From an uncultured Oscillospiraceae bacterium (GTDB lineage: Bacteria > Bacillota > Clostridia > Oscillospirales > Ruminococcaceae), in the NCBI GenBank assembly GCA_934438055.1, contig CAKSAY010000004.1, positions 44,877-108,876 of the forward strand: a stretch of 64,000 nucleotides of DNA. The letters are read 5' to 3'. Of this stretch, positions 17,508-26,783 are shown piece after piece; the stretch's first letter is position 1, and each line of letters opens with the position of its first letter. The notes beneath the pieces are model-generated. The model ran no database searches. It was not told the DNA's origin and saw only the letters and a list, made by a program, of their open reading frames with translations. The position numbers and the translations under genes are program-made.

Positions 17508-18214
17508 TCACGAATCCTTTCCTTTGTTTGCGGCGGCACCCTTTTAGAATCCAAAATTTTTTGTAGAGCAATCTGACGGATTTTCTCATCAATCTTTCCA
17601 TACCGCAAATGGGGTGCAGTCTGTTTGGGAAATTTAATAAATGCTATTGAAAGAAGCCAGCCGTTTGCCATTTGAACATAATAATCTGAGCAAGCAATAT
17701 TTACACTATGTATAATAACTTCTTCTATATACATATCGTTTATAAAATAGTCCAACAATAACACCAATCCAAATCGTTTCGTCCACGGATTTTCCTCTTT
17801 GAGCAGTGAAACTGCAAAGGCAAACCCTTCTGCTTGATTCTTCACCTTTTGAAAAGATTTCAACGACGAACATGTCATATCGCAAACCGCCCAATTTTCA
17901 ACTTTCGGAATAAAATCTCTCAACAGGGCGCAGGTTGTTAAAAAATCAGCCTTATATTTCCCAATCACAATGCCCTGCAATAAAAACTCCTCATAATATT
18001 GATAGGTAATCATCTGAAAATAAGACGCAACGTCTCCTTTGGCGATTTCTCCGGCCATGTTTTTAAGCAACGGTGCACGAACACCAATCATCTCGAGTTC
18101 TGTGGGAATGATCCTCTTTTGAAAGGTGCGGTAATCAACGTCTTGCAGCAAAAACAGCTCCTTCAGGAGTTGGTCATAATCCTGCTGTGTCCAACCAACT
18201 CGATTCAATTCCAT
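17486..18214 (-). CDS. DNA alkylation repair protein (AlkD-like, HEAT-repeat)
   Basis: A 242-residue, all-helical HEAT-like protein of the AlkC/AlkD DNA glycosylase superfamily, which removes alkylated bases. Family landmarks include ELEMIGVRAPLLKNMAGEIAKGD near 38-60, ENWAVCDMTCSSLK near 115-128, and PWTKRFGLVLLLDYFI near 148-163. The Trp and Asp of NWAVCD and the Arg of KRFG correspond to the active-site residues of AlkD, by motif context. Its ATG follows directly on the stop of the radical SAM gene, and its end overlaps cca, so these are cotranscribed. Confidence 0.9.
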   Translation of the reverse strand: MELNRVGWTQQDYDQLLKELFLLQDVDYRTFQKRIIPTELEMIGVRAPLLKNMAGEIAKGDVASYFQMITYQYYEEFLLQGIVIGKYKADFLTTCALLRDFIPKVENWAVCDMTCSSLKSFQKVKNQAEGFAFAVSLLKEENPWTKRFGLVLLLDYFINDMYIEEVIIHSVNIACSDYYVQMANGWLLSIAFIKFPKQTAPHLRYGKIDEKIRQIALQKILDSKRVPPQTKERIREWKRERM

Positions 18215-19171
18215 CTAGTTTTTCCCATTCCCTTCATAAAACTTTCCCTGCCAAAGAGCGTGACTCCTCAAATAACCATCTATCGCATTTAAAACCTTAC
18301 GTTTTTGCAGGCTCCACAAAGGCGCCTCCAGCGCATCTCTCTTTCCGTCTCCGGTTAAACGCTCAATCACAACCGATGGCGGCAGGAATGTCAACTGCTT
18401 GCAAACAAGTGAAACATATTCATCCTGACTTAGGGGCGTATATTTTCCCAAATGGTAATCTTTAGACAATGCCGTGTTGTTTAGAACATGAAGAAGATGA
18501 ATTTTGACACTGTGGGGAGATAATTGCGCTACCTGTTTTGTTGAAGCAAGCATTTGTTCAAAATCTTCACCGGGAAGCCCATTAATGAGATGAATGCAGA
18601 CTGCAATCCCATTCTCTTTGAGTTGGCAATATGATTCTAAAAATTCCGCATAACAATAGCAGCGATTGATTCTCTTCGCCGTGTTGTCATGCACTGTTTG
18701 CAGCCCCAATTCAAGCGTTAAATGCGTTCTGTTGTTTAATTCTCTCAAAAGAGGAAAAATCTCATTCGGCAAACAATCCGGCCGCGTAGCAATACTAAGC
18801 CCAACAACATTTGGCAACGCCAGCGCCTCCTCATAGCGCTGTCTTAACACTGATAAAGGAGCATATGTATTCGTAAACGCTTGAAAATAAGCAATGACAG
18901 GCAATTCACCCCACTTTTTGGCCATCATCTTGCTTCCCTCTTCCAACTGCACAGCAATTGGAAGACTTCTGCTCCCGGCAAACTCTCCGCTTCCCGCAGC
19001 AGAACAAAAAGTGCACCCGCCGATCCCCTTTGAACCATCCCGATTCGGACAGGTGAACCCGGCGTCGATTGCCACCTTGCACACCTTACTGTGAAAAATC
19101 CCACGAAAGTATTGATTCAGTGAATAATAACGTTTATCGCCAAAGAAAGATGGATAAAGCGCTGCCATCAT
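18215..19171 (-). CDS. Radical SAM protein, TIGR01212/YtqA family
   Basis: A 318-residue radical SAM enzyme. The iron-sulfur ligands lie in CPNRDGSKGIGGCTFCS, the spaced cysteine pattern of TIGR01212 proteins, preceded by the family opening FFGDKRYYSLNQYFRG. GLSIATRPDCLP and HLTLELGLQTVHDNTAKRINR are also family signatures. The biochemical role is not established; Elp3-like folds suggest tRNA modification. ATG 19171 is chosen because it overlaps the permease stop as TAATG. An upstream TTG at 19234 would add 21 residues inside the permease gene. Confidence 0.9.
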   Translation of the reverse strand: MMAALYPSFFGDKRYYSLNQYFRGIFHSKVCKVAIDAGFTCPNRDGSKGIGGCTFCSAAGSGEFAGSRSLPIAVQLEEGSKMMAKKWGELPVIAYFQAFTNTYAPLSVLRQRYEEALALPNVVGLSIATRPDCLPNEIFPLLRELNNRTHLTLELGLQTVHDNTAKRINRCYCYAEFLESYCQLKENGIAVCIHLINGLPGEDFEQMLASTKQVAQLSPHSVKIHLLHVLNNTALSKDYHLGKYTPLSQDEYVSLVCKQLTFLPPSVVIERLTGDGKRDALEAPLWSLQKRKVLNAIDGYLRSHALWQGKFYEGNGKN

Positions 19172-20166
19172 TACACAGAAATGCCGAGCATAGCTGTGCC
19201 CGCTATGAGAATGAGAACAAAAACAATCCCCCAAGTGTAAAGCAAATAACGAACACGGATCGTATTTTTAACCATGAGCATCATTGGAATGGAGAAGAAT
19301 GCCAAAGATGCAGCCAAAGAAAACAGAATGCCAAAGGAAACATGCAAATTAATAAGCGTGGAAAGGACGGGTACAACCGAAATAATATCCGTATGCAGCA
19401 CAAGGCCAATCACAGCGGCGAGAAAAACGCCAAGGAAGCCCAAAGATGAAATTTTGGAAGCGAAGTCTAAGTCCACTACACTAATAATTAGAGCCGATAA
19501 AGCAACGCCTAATAGAATCCACAACCACTGGTGCTTAAAAGTGTGCATCGTCTCATGTAAAGCACATGCAAGGCGATCAGAGAATTTTAGATTTTTATTG
19601 ACTTCAATAGAAGATGTTTCAATTTCAGCTTTAATATATTTCTCACCATGAAAAATGGAGAGAACAAAGCCGGTAATAACCGCAATCAATATGCTTGCAA
19701 CAACAAACGCGAGCGTAAACCGCCAGTCTGTCAAAGCCGCCATGGAAATCAACGATGCAATGTTAATCAAAGAAGAGGAGAGGAGAAACACCATTCCAAG
19801 ATGAAGGGGGACGCCAAAAGCGAGAAAACCAAAAAACAGCGGAACATTCGTACAAACGCAAGTGGAGGAAAACAGCCCTGCCACAGCTGCTAAAAAAATC
19901 GCGCCAAAACGATTGACATGCAAAAGTGTGTAACGCACAGATTGCGCTGAAATATAGGTCTTCAAAAAAGATACGATAATCAAAACAACAAAGAACACCA
20001 AAAAAGTACGAATAAGATCGTAAGTAAAATGGGAAAGAAATTCAGAAAGCGAACTTCCCTCCTCCAAATGAAAAAGCCAACAATAAAAAGTTTCTATTAA
20101 TTCCTGCATAGGTCCATGGCTATGGGTTGCGTGATCCGCTACTGACATTAAAAACTGCAATTGCAT
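19171..20166 (-). CDS. ArsP/DUF318-type permease
   Basis: A polytopic membrane protein of 331 residues with about eight helices, matching the permease family that includes organoarsenical exporters (ArsP) and YraQ. The signature SSTCVCTNVPLFFGFLAFGVP near 108-128 carries the conserved cysteines, and a second half holds matching helices near 220-330. A histidine-rich N terminus (DHATHSHG) could bind metal. ATG 20166 is preferred over a TTG ten codons upstream because GAGGGAAGAACAG precedes it. The substrate is uncertain; metal, metalloid or thiol compounds are possibilities. It leads the permease-radical SAM-alkD-cca operon. Confidence 0.85.
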   Translation of the reverse strand: MQLQFLMSVADHATHSHGPMQELIETFYCWLFHLEEGSSLSEFLSHFTYDLIRTFLVFFVVLIIVSFLKTYISAQSVRYTLLHVNRFGAIFLAAVAGLFSSTCVCTNVPLFFGFLAFGVPLHLGMVFLLSSSLINIASLISMAALTDWRFTLAFVVASILIAVITGFVLSIFHGEKYIKAEIETSSIEVNKNLKFSDRLACALHETMHTFKHQWLWILLGVALSALIISVVDLDFASKISSLGFLGVFLAAVIGLVLHTDIISVVPVLSTLINLHVSFGILFSLAASLAFFSIPMMLMVKNTIRVRYLLYTWGIVFVLILIAGTAMLGISV

Positions 20167-20327
20167 TCTGTTCTTCCCTCTTCCTTTTTTCAACAAGATA
20201 TGACCAAATAGTCATCCTTGCTTGCATCCTACTAAAAAATCCGACTAAACCGTTCGCCTGCATAAACAGCCAAACTCTATTAAAATCGCAGGCAATAAGT
20301 CAACTCCTTTGCTTTGCAAGACTTTAC

Positions 20328-20341
20328 AAACATGTATGTTT
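20328..20341. promoter_or_regulatory. Palindrome in the permease leader, possible operator
   Basis: AAACATGTATGTTT is a perfect 14-bp palindrome. It begins about 23 bases downstream of the predicted start of the permease transcript, a common place for repressor binding. No regulator gene lies next to it. The assignment is inference. Confidence 0.4.
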
Positions 20342-20370
20342 ATAAAAATTCTTTTAAATTACATCTTAAT

Positions 20371-20399
20371 ATTATACATGATAAAACATTCTTTTTCAA
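20371..20399 (-). promoter_or_regulatory. Sigma-A type promoter for the permease operon
   Basis: On the minus strand TTGAAA (20399-20394) and TATAAT (20376-20371) are separated by 17 bases. The start would be near 20364, giving a leader of about 200 bases before the permease ATG. Confidence 0.75.
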
Positions 20400-20440
20400 C
20401 TAAAGAATAGCAAAATTTGTAACTCCAGAGAACAAATGTA

Positions 20441-20469
20441 TAGACTTTTGTTGTAATTTCGTCTATAAT
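20441..20469 (+). promoter_or_regulatory. Candidate promoter upstream of ruvX
   Basis: TAGACT (20441-20446) and a perfect TATAAT (20464-20469) are 17 bases apart; the -35 is weak. Transcription would pass through about 350 bases before ruvX. Apart from this promoter, the divergent permease promoter and one short open frame, the 20167-20832 gap shows nothing I recognise. Confidence 0.5.
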
Positions 20470-20602
20470 ATAGGTATTCTGTCCACTAACCTTTACGCCC
20501 TATTCACTACCATCTTGAGTAGAAAACAATATCGTAATTGAGAGCCATAAAATACAAGCAAAGTTTTGCAGGCAAAAAAATCACAAAAAGAGGAAATTAC
20601 AG

Positions 20603-20716
20603 ATGGATGGCTTGCACAAAAAACTGCAAAACAGCATTAGATGCACCAATAGCTTTCTGCACTGCATAATGAAAGGGAATTCAGCAACTCTTTCAAAACC
20701 ACAAAAAATGTTTTAA
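20603..20716 (+). CDS. Possible 37-residue peptide upstream of ruvX
   Basis: A short frame starting ATG with AGAGGAAATTACAG upstream, a plausible ribosome-binding site. It encodes MDGLHKKLQNSIRCTNSFLH and continues for 17 residues, with two cysteines and no membrane helix. It lies within the leader region between the candidate promoter and ruvX. It has no recognisable relative and may be chance. Confidence 0.3.
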   Translation: MDGLHKKLQNSIRCTNSFLHCIMKGNSATLSKPQKMF

Positions 20717-20832
20717 AACAACCCGGCCATTTAGCGTCCTATGCAAAGACACAATCAATGGTTCTAAGATGGTGTAACGCTTATAATTGAACACAAAACA
20801 AGCTATATGATAACATAGAAAAGAGGAATAAA

Positions 20833-21261
20833 ATGAAAATTATGGCTGTTGATCTCGGCGAAGCAAGAACAGGTATTGCAATATGTGATAAAACAGAGTT
20901 TCTAGCCTCTCCGGTAGGGGTGATTCATGATAAAGAGCCTGACAGCATTCTACAAAAGGTTGTTGCTGCAACCAAAGAATATGATGTGAAAATGGTTGTA
21001 ATAGGTCATCCTGTAAATATGGATGGAACCTGTGGGGAGCGCGCGCAGTTATGCGAACAATTCTCCAAAAAATTGGCCGAAGAAATTTCTATTCCCGTTA
21101 GATTATGGGATGAACGGCAAAGCACGCTAGAAGCGACCAAATATCTTAATGAGACTAACACAAGAGGAAAAAAAAGAAAAAAGGTTATTGACCAAGTAGC
21201 CGCTACGATTATCCTGGAAAGCTTTATGACCTATCGTAAAAACAACCCTGAGGAACAATAA
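20833..21261 (+). CDS. ruvX: RuvX/YqgF, pre-16S rRNA nuclease (RNase H-like fold)
   Basis: A 142-residue protein with the YqgF motifs: MAVDLGEARTGIAICD (catalytic Asp near 6), VIGHPVNMDGTCGERAQ near 57-73, and WDERQSTLEATKYL near 95-108. A late Asp lies in KKVIDQVAATIILES. It processes the 5' end of pre-16S rRNA and was earlier thought to be a Holliday junction resolvase. In many Firmicutes it follows alaS and yrzL, but neither is nearby here. ATG follows AAAGAGGAATAAA. A terminator follows about 100 bases downstream. Confidence 0.94.
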   Translation: MKIMAVDLGEARTGIAICDKTEFLASPVGVIHDKEPDSILQKVVAATKEYDVKMVVIGHPVNMDGTCGERAQLCEQFSKKLAEEISIPVRLWDERQSTLEATKYLNETNTRGKKRKKVIDQVAATIILESFMTYRKNNPEEQ

Positions 21262-21367
21262 AATAGAGTTGCTTATATTCCATATTTTTGGAGAGCTCAA
21301 AGCAACAAATTGTTATGGAAAAATAATCAAACTTGCAGCTTCTCGCTGCAAAAAGTGCCATAAAAAC

Positions 21368-21401
21368 AAAAAGTCCTGTATTCATGCAGGACTTTTTTTA
21401 T
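21368..21401. terminator. Bidirectional terminator between ruvX and the lipoprotein gene
   Basis: AAAAGTCCTG and CAGGACTTTT form a 10-bp stem with an 8-base loop, with A-run and T-run on opposite sides. It can stop both convergent transcripts. Confidence 0.88.
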
Positions 21402-21408
21402 TAACAGA

Positions 21409-21831
21409 TTATTGCACATCTGCATTAGGAGCGCCAGTATCAGGATTTGTGCTAAGAGTAACTTCAATGCCCATAGAGAGGTCAACATTTTCATAAATCA
21501 CTTTGTTGCCGTCTGTGTCTTTTGTTTGAATGTCGAATACCGTATTCTCCATGTCTTGAGAATAGAAATCTACCGGACAGGTGTCCTCCGGCTCTACTGT
21601 GTCTTGTGGAAGCACATTATCAGTCCAATTTTCGGTGTCAGCAGGAGCAACTGTTAGCTGATTGATTGTCGTCCCTGTTTTATTAATTAAAATAAAGTTC
21701 TGTGGAATGCCCTCTTCAGCCATATCTACAGAAGATGAAGATGAACCGGTTGTATTGCTGCTACATGCAGTCAAGAAAGCTAAGCACATTACCCCAGATA
21801 AAGCCAACGCTAAAATTCTTGTCTTTTTCAC
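21409..21831 (-). CDS. Small lipoprotein, function unknown
   Basis: A 140-residue secreted protein. The N terminus MKKTRILALALSGVMCLAFL leads to a lipobox LTAC with Cys23 as the predicted lipid-modified residue, followed by a serine-rich tether. The remaining domain of about 95 acidic residues (QNFILINKTGTTINQLTVAP, then a beta-rich pattern ending GIEVTLSTNPDTG) has no recognised family. The start is GTG with AGGAGAG 7 bases upstream. It has its own promoter and terminator. It is anchored on the outer face of the membrane. Confidence 0.82.
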   Translation of the reverse strand: MKKTRILALALSGVMCLAFLTACSSNTTGSSSSSVDMAEEGIPQNFILINKTGTTINQLTVAPADTENWTDNVLPQDTVEPEDTCPVDFYSQDMENTVFDIQTKDTDGNKVIYENVDLSMGIEVTLSTNPDTGAPNADVQ

Positions 21832-21863
21832 TTTTATTCTCTCCTTTATTAAAGATAAATATC

Positions 21864-21892
21864 ATTATAATATTAGTCAGCTGAAATTACAA
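21864..21892 (-). promoter_or_regulatory. Sigma-A type promoter for the lipoprotein gene
   Basis: On the minus strand TTGTAA (21892-21887) and TATAAT (21869-21864) are 17 bases apart. The leader to the GTG start is about 25 bases. Confidence 0.75.
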
Positions 21893-22043
21893 GTGTTTTT
21901 TTCAAATTTATCCAACCGTCTTACCTAAAAAGATGCACAAACAAAGAAAATAGAACAAAAATTGACGGGAATTTAGATAAAAAACAGTCGGTCAAAAAGC
22001 CATAAAATCTTAGAAAATCCATGTTAAGGCTAAATAGTCGCAA

Positions 22044-22868
22044 CTATTCTTTGAGCAAACATTTATAAATCTCTGCCTTTCGAAAGCCGCTTAGCGCCGC
22101 CGCCTGTTTTGCAGCTTCCGTTCCCCGCAGTCCACTCTCCATAAAATCACGCGCCATCTCAACAGCTTGCTGCAAAGTCATTTCTTCCTGAAGCTCCTGT
22201 GCGCCCTCTACAACCAAAACAAACTCTCCTTTAGGGGTATTCTGCGCATACCAACGCACAGCTTTTTCTAATGTTGTGCGGTTGACGTTTTCATGAAATT
22301 TTGTTAATTCCTTAATAAGAGAAATCCTGCGGTTTCCAAACGCCTGAAACAAATCCTGCAAAGTGGTCAACAGCTTGTGCGGCGCCTCATAAAAAATAAT
22401 GGTTGCCGTCTCTTTCTTTAAAGAAGCAAGTCGTTCCAGCCGATTTTTGCGCGTCGTGCTCAAAAAACCCTCAAATCGAAAGCGCGAAGTTGCCAAACCG
22501 CTGACAACAAGTGCAGTCACTGCAGCGCACGGCCCCGGAACAGCCAAAACCTCAACGCCTCTTTCCGCACACAAAGCAACCAATCCCTCTCCCGGATCGG
22601 AAATGCAGGGCATTCCCGCGTCTGACACTAATGCACAGTCTTCTCCCTGTAAAAGGCGGCTTAGAATCTCCTCTTTACGTTCCCGTTCATTATGTTCATG
22701 ATAACTCACCAGCGGCGTAGAAATATCAAAATGATTGCAGAGTTTTCGGGTGACTCTCGTGTCTTCCGCGGCAATAAACGTTACCGCCTGCAAAGTTTTG
22801 ACACCGCGAACAGAAAAATCATCCAGATTCCCAATCGGCGTTCCCACAATATATAATTTACCGCTCAT
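22044..22868 (-). CDS. rsmI: 16S rRNA (cytidine1402-2'-O)-methyltransferase RsmI
   Basis: SAM-dependent methyltransferase of the tetrapyrrole-methylase fold that 2'-O-methylates C1402 in the ribosomal P site. The 274-residue product has YIVGTPIGNLDDFSVRGV at the start, AAEDTRVTRKL near 35-45, CALVSDAGMPCISDPGE near 78-94, and FYEAPHKL near 155. ATG 22868 is preferred because GGGGAG lies 6 bases upstream; the longer TTG start has no site. Its start overlaps the end of the upstream methyltransferase gene by 4 bases. Confidence 0.95.
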   Translation of the reverse strand: MSGKLYIVGTPIGNLDDFSVRGVKTLQAVTFIAAEDTRVTRKLCNHFDISTPLVSYHEHNERERKEEILSRLLQGEDCALVSDAGMPCISDPGEGLVALCAERGVEVLAVPGPCAAVTALVVSGLATSRFRFEGFLSTTRKNRLERLASLKKETATIIFYEAPHKLLTTLQDLFQAFGNRRISLIKELTKFHENVNRTTLEKAVRWYAQNTPKGEFVLVVEGAQELQEEMTLQQAVEMARDFMESGLRGTEAAKQAAALSGFRKAEIYKCLLKE

Positions 22869-23596
22869 GACCTGCTCCCCTCCCAATTAAGAGGATAAAC
22901 ATTCTTCGTCATTTCTGTCAGATTCCCCTCCGTGTCATAAACTAAGAATTGCGGACAAATTTCTAATCCCGTCTTCGCCTCTTTGCGCCCCTCTATTAGA
23001 CAAAGCCACGGGGCAGAAGAGACATCTTTTGCAACCATCTGCAATCTTTTAGGCTCCAGACGCACTTGTCTCATTAAGAAAAAAATTTCTGCAAGCCGTT
23101 CAGGTTTATAGCAAAAACAAAGGCGTCCACCGCTGCAAAGAAGCCGACCGGCCGTTTCGAGTAAATCGTATAAACCGCCATACACTGTGTGCCGCGCTAT
23201 GTTAACCGCTCGGTTGTTATTTTGTTTGCCCGACGAAATATCATAATAGGGCGGATTACTCACAATTAAATTTGCCTTCTCAAGTGGAGATAATCCCCTA
23301 AAATCACAGCAAACAGGAACAACACGCCCCTGTGCATGAGACAAAAGCACTGCCTTTTTCAAAAGACACATAGCTCTTTGCTGAAGATCAACTGCATAAA
23401 ACCGTCCGAGTTTCTCCTGCCAGCGAAGCAAGAGAAACGAGAGAATGCCCGAACCGGCGCCCAAATCATACCCTGATTCAAACGGCTGCGGCGAAACAAA
23501 ACGAGCAAGCAAAAATGAATCTAAACCAAAGGAAAATTCCTTGTCAATGGCCACCTGAATTCCATTTCCGAGATTCTCAAAACGCTGTCTTGCCAT
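22865..23596 (-). CDS. tRNA1(Val) (adenine37-N6)-methyltransferase-like protein (YabB/TrmN6)
   Basis: A 243-residue class I SAM-dependent methyltransferase. The SAM-binding motif I is DLGAGSGILSFLL near 45-57, and the catalytic NPPYYD motif near 113-118 marks N6-adenine specificity. Family knowledge points to A37 of tRNA-Val. The start is uncertain: ATG 23596 lies just past the typA stop but has a weak ribosome-binding site, while an in-frame GTG at 23623 would overlap typA. It is paired with rsmI as yabB-yazA-rsmI are in Bacillus, although no yazA is seen between them. Confidence 0.88.
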   Translation of the reverse strand: MARQRFENLGNGIQVAIDKEFSFGLDSFLLARFVSPQPFESGYDLGAGSGILSFLLLRWQEKLGRFYAVDLQQRAMCLLKKAVLLSHAQGRVVPVCCDFRGLSPLEKANLIVSNPPYYDISSGKQNNNRAVNIARHTVYGGLYDLLETAGRLLCSGGRLCFCYKPERLAEIFFLMRQVRLEPKRLQMVAKDVSSAPWLCLIEGRKEAKTGLEICPQFLVYDTEGNLTEMTKNVYPLNWEGSRS

Positions 23597-23597
23597 T

Positions 23598-25415
23598 TTA
23601 CTTTTTATTATTTTGCTTCGCACGCTGCTGATTGCTCAAAATTGCCTTGCGAATACGCAAATTTTCAGGAGTAACCTCTAAAAGCTCGTCCTCAGCCAAA
23701 AACTCTAAGGATTCCTCCAAACTCATTTTGCGGGGCGTTGTTAAACGCAGTGCTTCGTCCGAGCCGCTCGCGCGCATATTCGTGACGTGTTTCTTCTTGC
23801 AAACATTCACAACCAAATCCTCCTGCTTCGGACAAGAACCAACAACCATGCCCTCATACACAGGTGTACCGGGCGAGACAAAAAGTGTTCCCCTCTCCTG
23901 CGCATTATATAGACCATAAGTAACGGCCTCGCCCGTCTCAAAGGAAACCAGCGAACCTGTCGGACGAGTGGGAATATCCCCTTTAAAGGGTGCGTAACCG
24001 TCAAAAATAGTGTTCATAATACCCTCACCCTTGGTGTCTGTCAAAAACTCATTTCGATATCCAAAAAGCCCTCTGGACGGAATAATAAATTCAATGCGCA
24101 TACGATTCCCCTGCGGCGCCATCTCGGTCATCTGCGCTTTGCGCAAGCCCATCTTTTCCATCACAGACCCCATGCAGTTTTCAGGAAGATCGATAACCAG
24201 TTTCTCCATAGGCTCACATTTTTGACCATCAATGGTTTTAAACAACACCCTCGGCGTACTCACTGAAAATTCAAAACCTTCACGCCGCATCGTCTCAATG
24301 AGAATTGAAAGGTGCATTTCTCCTCTGCCGCTGACATTAAATTTCTCACTCGATTCTGTCTCCGAGACCCGCAAAGACACATCTTTGAGAAGTTCTTTCT
24401 CCAAGCGGGCACGAATTTGTCTGGAGGTGACAAACTTTCCCTCTCTTCCGGCAAAGGGGCTATCGTTGACAGCAAAAGTCATCTCCACAGTGGGTTCACT
24501 GATTTGAACAAAAGGAAGCGGTTCGACAGCCTCTTTATCGCACAATGTGTCTCCAATTGTGATCTCCTCAATGCCCGAAAAACAAACAATGTCTCCAACC
24601 ATAGCTTGCTGAATGGGCGTTCTGGAAAAAGCGTCAATCTGATAAAGATTAGAAATTTTTGCACGGTAAGGTTCTTTTGACTGATGATAATCGCAAACCA
24701 TAATTTCCTGTCCCTGCTTCACCACGCCACGCTCAACTTTGCCAATCGCAATTCGACCGACATATTCATTATAATCAATAGCAGAAACCAAAAGCTGTGT
24801 TTTCCCGCTTTCATCTCCCTGTGGGGGATTAATATGATTCATAATTGCATCAAACAGAGGAAGCAAATCTTTTCCCGGTTCATAAGCCGACAGAGAACAT
24901 GTGCCTGATTTTCCGGAACAAAAAAGCATTGGACTCTCCAATTGTTCTTCCGAAGCATCCAAGTCAAGCAGCAATTCTAAAACCTCATCCGGAATCTGAT
25001 CCGGTCTTGCATCCGGCCTGTCGATTTTATTCACAACAACAATTAACTTTAAGCCAAGCTCTAACGCTTTTTGCGTAACAAAGCGAGTTTGCGGCATAGG
25101 TCCCTCTGCGGCGTCCACCAAAAGAATAACGCCGTCCACCATTTTTAAAACACGCTCAACCTCTCCGCCGAAATCAGCATGTCCCGGCGTGTCGATAATA
25201 TTAATTTTGGTATCTTTCCACTGCACCGCCGTATTCTTTGCCAAAATGGTAATGCCGCGTTCTCTCTCTAAATCATTTGAATCCATCACACGCTCTAAAA
25301 CCTCCTGGTTCTCTCGGTAGGCCCCGGCCTGCTTGAGCATCTGATCCACTAGGGTGGTCTTGCCATGATCAACGTGTGCAACAATCGCAATATTTCTCAA
25401 ATCATTTCTAATCAA
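23598..25415 (-). CDS. typA: Ribosome-binding translational GTPase TypA/BipA
   Basis: GTPase related to EF-G that helps 50S assembly and adaptation to stress and cold. The 605-residue protein has G1 [16 protein letters not shown]3 [14 protein letters not shown] and G4 [10 protein letters not shown], followed by EF-G-like domains II, III and V. The C-terminal TypA-specific domain carries [19 protein letters not shown] and ends in a lysine- and asparagine-rich tail. TTG 25415 is preferred because TTGGAGGAA lies 6 bases upstream; the first TTG at 25430 overlaps that site. It is followed immediately by the yabB-like gene. Confidence 0.95.
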   Translation of the reverse strand: MIRNDLRNIAIVAHVDHGKTTLVDQMLKQAGAYRENQEVLERVMDSNDLERERGITILAKNTAVQWKDTKINIIDTPGHADFGGEVERVLKMVDGVILLVDAAEGPMPQTRFVTQKALELGLKLIVVVNKIDRPDARPDQIPDEVLELLLDLDASEEQLESPMLFCSGKSGTCSLSAYEPGKDLLPLFDAIMNHINPPQGDESGKTQLLVSAIDYNEYVGRIAIGKVERGVVKQGQEIMVCDYHQSKEPYRAKISNLYQIDAFSRTPIQQAMVGDIVCFSGIEEITIGDTLCDKEAVEPLPFVQISEPTVEMTFAVNDSPFAGREGKFVTSRQIRARLEKELLKDVSLRVSETESSEKFNVSGRGEMHLSILIETMRREGFEFSVSTPRVLFKTIDGQKCEPMEKLVIDLPENCMGSVMEKMGLRKAQMTEMAPQGNRMRIEFIIPSRGLFGYRNEFLTDTKGEGIMNTIFDGYAPFKGDIPTRPTGSLVSFETGEAVTYGLYNAQERGTLFVSPGTPVYEGMVVGSCPKQEDLVVNVCKKKHVTNMRASGSDEALRLTTPRKMSLEESLEFLAEDELLEVTPENLRIRKAILSNQQRAKQNNKK

Positions 25416-25441
25416 CGAAAATTCCTCCAAAACTTAAATGT

Positions 25442-26536
25442 TCAAACGTTAAAACGAAATAGGACAACGTCGCCGTCCTGCATAATATAATCCTTTCCTT
25501 CAGAACGAACCAAACCCTTATCCTTTGCCGCCGTCATGCTCCCGTTTGCCTTTAAATCGTCAAACGACACCACTTCCGCACGAATAAAACCCCGTTCAAA
25601 ATCAGTGTGAATTTTCCCGGCCGCCTGCGGCGCTTTTGTGCCCTTTTGAATCGTCCATGCACGAACTTCTTCCTTACCCGCTGTCAAATAGGATATTAAT
25701 CCCAACAGCGAATAACTCTCCTGGATAATTCGAGCAAGCCCCGTCTGGGAAAGATGCAGCTCGCTTAAAAAAAACTGCTTTTCTTCCTCCTCCATCCGGG
25801 AAATATCTTCTTCAATTTTGGCGCAAATAGGAAAAAGAACGGCATTGTCCTGCTCTGCATAACAAACCACTTTATCATAATTCGGGTTGTTTGACAATTC
25901 TTTTGAAAAATCGTCCTCGCTAAAATTGGCAGCGTAAATCACCGGCTTGTTTGACAGCAAGTCAAGTGCGGCAATATACTTTTTTTCCTCGTCATCCGCT
26001 GCAAAACTGCGGGCGGAAAGCCCTTGTTCTAAATGAAGTTGCAAGCGCTGCACAACATCCAATTCTTTGAGAAGCGTTTTGTCGCCTTTAGACTGCTTTT
26101 TGAGTTTTTCAACCCGTCGAGTAAGCAGCTCTAAATCTGAAAAAATGAGTTCCAGCTGAATCGTCTCAATATCACGAATCGGATCAATCGTCCCTTCCAC
26201 ATGCACGATGTTTTCATCTTCAAAGCAACGAACCACATGAATAATGGCGTCCACCTGTCGAATATCCGCCAAAAATTGATTTCCAAGCCCCTCGCCCTTA
26301 GACGCACCTTTCACCAATCCGGCAATATCGACAAATGACAATGTCGCAGGCGTAAATTTTTCAGGAGCATAGAGTTTCTCCAGCCAGTCCAATCTCTCAT
26401 CAGGCACCGAAACAATGCCAACATTGGGCGTAATGGTGCAAAAGGGATAGTTAGCGGACTGCGCGCCGCCGCCTGCAAGCGCATTAAAAAGGGTGCTTTT
26501 CCCCACGTTCGGAAGACCGACCATTCCAAGCTTCAT
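25442..26536 (-). CDS. ychF: Ribosome-binding ATPase YchF (EngD)
   Basis: Obg-family nucleotide hydrolase that prefers ATP and binds the 50S/70S ribosome; linked to redox stress. The 364-residue product has GMVGLPNVGKSTLFNAL (P-loop), IVDI-like G3 LSFVDIAGLVKGASKGEGLGNQFL, a central coiled-coil hairpin (about 130-200), and a C-terminal TGS domain ending KDYIMQDGDVVLFRFNV. ATG 26536 is chosen over a TTG three codons upstream on spacing from AAAGGGG. It sits upstream of typA with a 26-base gap and probably shares its transcript. Confidence 0.95.
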   Translation of the reverse strand: MKLGMVGLPNVGKSTLFNALAGGGAQSANYPFCTITPNVGIVSVPDERLDWLEKLYAPEKFTPATLSFVDIAGLVKGASKGEGLGNQFLADIRQVDAIIHVVRCFEDENIVHVEGTIDPIRDIETIQLELIFSDLELLTRRVEKLKKQSKGDKTLLKELDVVQRLQLHLEQGLSARSFAADDEEKKYIAALDLLSNKPVIYAANFSEDDFSKELSNNPNYDKVVCYAEQDNAVLFPICAKIEEDISRMEEEEKQFFLSELHLSQTGLARIIQESYSLLGLISYLTAGKEEVRAWTIQKGTKAPQAAGKIHTDFERGFIRAEVVSFDDLKANGSMTAAKDKGLVRSEGKDYIMQDGDVVLFRFNV

Positions 26537-26644
26537 AATTCTCAATTCCCCTTTATTCTTGTTATTATCTTAAATATCATACCATAGAATAGATAGATGC
26601 GTCAAATTTTCCTCTGTCAAAACAAAAATTTTTTAAAAAAGTGC

Positions 26645-26673
26645 TTGACAAAGCGAATTTCGTAGTGTATTAT
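26645..26673 (+). promoter_or_regulatory. Promoter of the tRNA-Met/tRNA-Glu unit
   Basis: A perfect TTGACA (26645-26650) is followed after 17 bases by TATTAT (26668-26673); an overlapping TATAAT at 26671 has 20-base spacing. It reads into the tRNA genes about 30 bases later. Confidence 0.85.
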
Positions 26674-26702
26674 AATACTGTTATTGACAATCATTTTTGT
26701 AT

Positions 26703-26779
26703 GGCGATATAGCTCAGTTGGCTAGAGCATGCGGTTCATACCCGCAGTGTCACTGGTTCGAACCCAGTTATCGCTACCA
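26703..26779 (+). tRNA. tRNA-Met (CAT), elongator type
   Basis: A 77-base cloverleaf: acceptor GGCGATA/TATCGCT, D arm with AGCTCAGTTGGCTAGAGC, anticodon arm TGCGG-TTCATAC-CCGCA with anticodon CAT, and T arm ACTGG-TTCGAAC-CCAGT. CCA is encoded. The anticodon stem lacks the three G-C pairs of initiator tRNA, and the arm matches elongator Met of Bacillus in type. The CAT anticodon also occurs in tRNA-Ile2, the substrate of TilS, but the stem sequence favours elongator Met. Confidence 0.93.
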
Positions 26780-26783
26780 AAAT

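Noticed and set aside
20035..20270. 47-codon frame overlapping the permease start in another frame
   Set aside because: No ribosome-binding site; it lies in the leader and the permease coding region and looks accidental.
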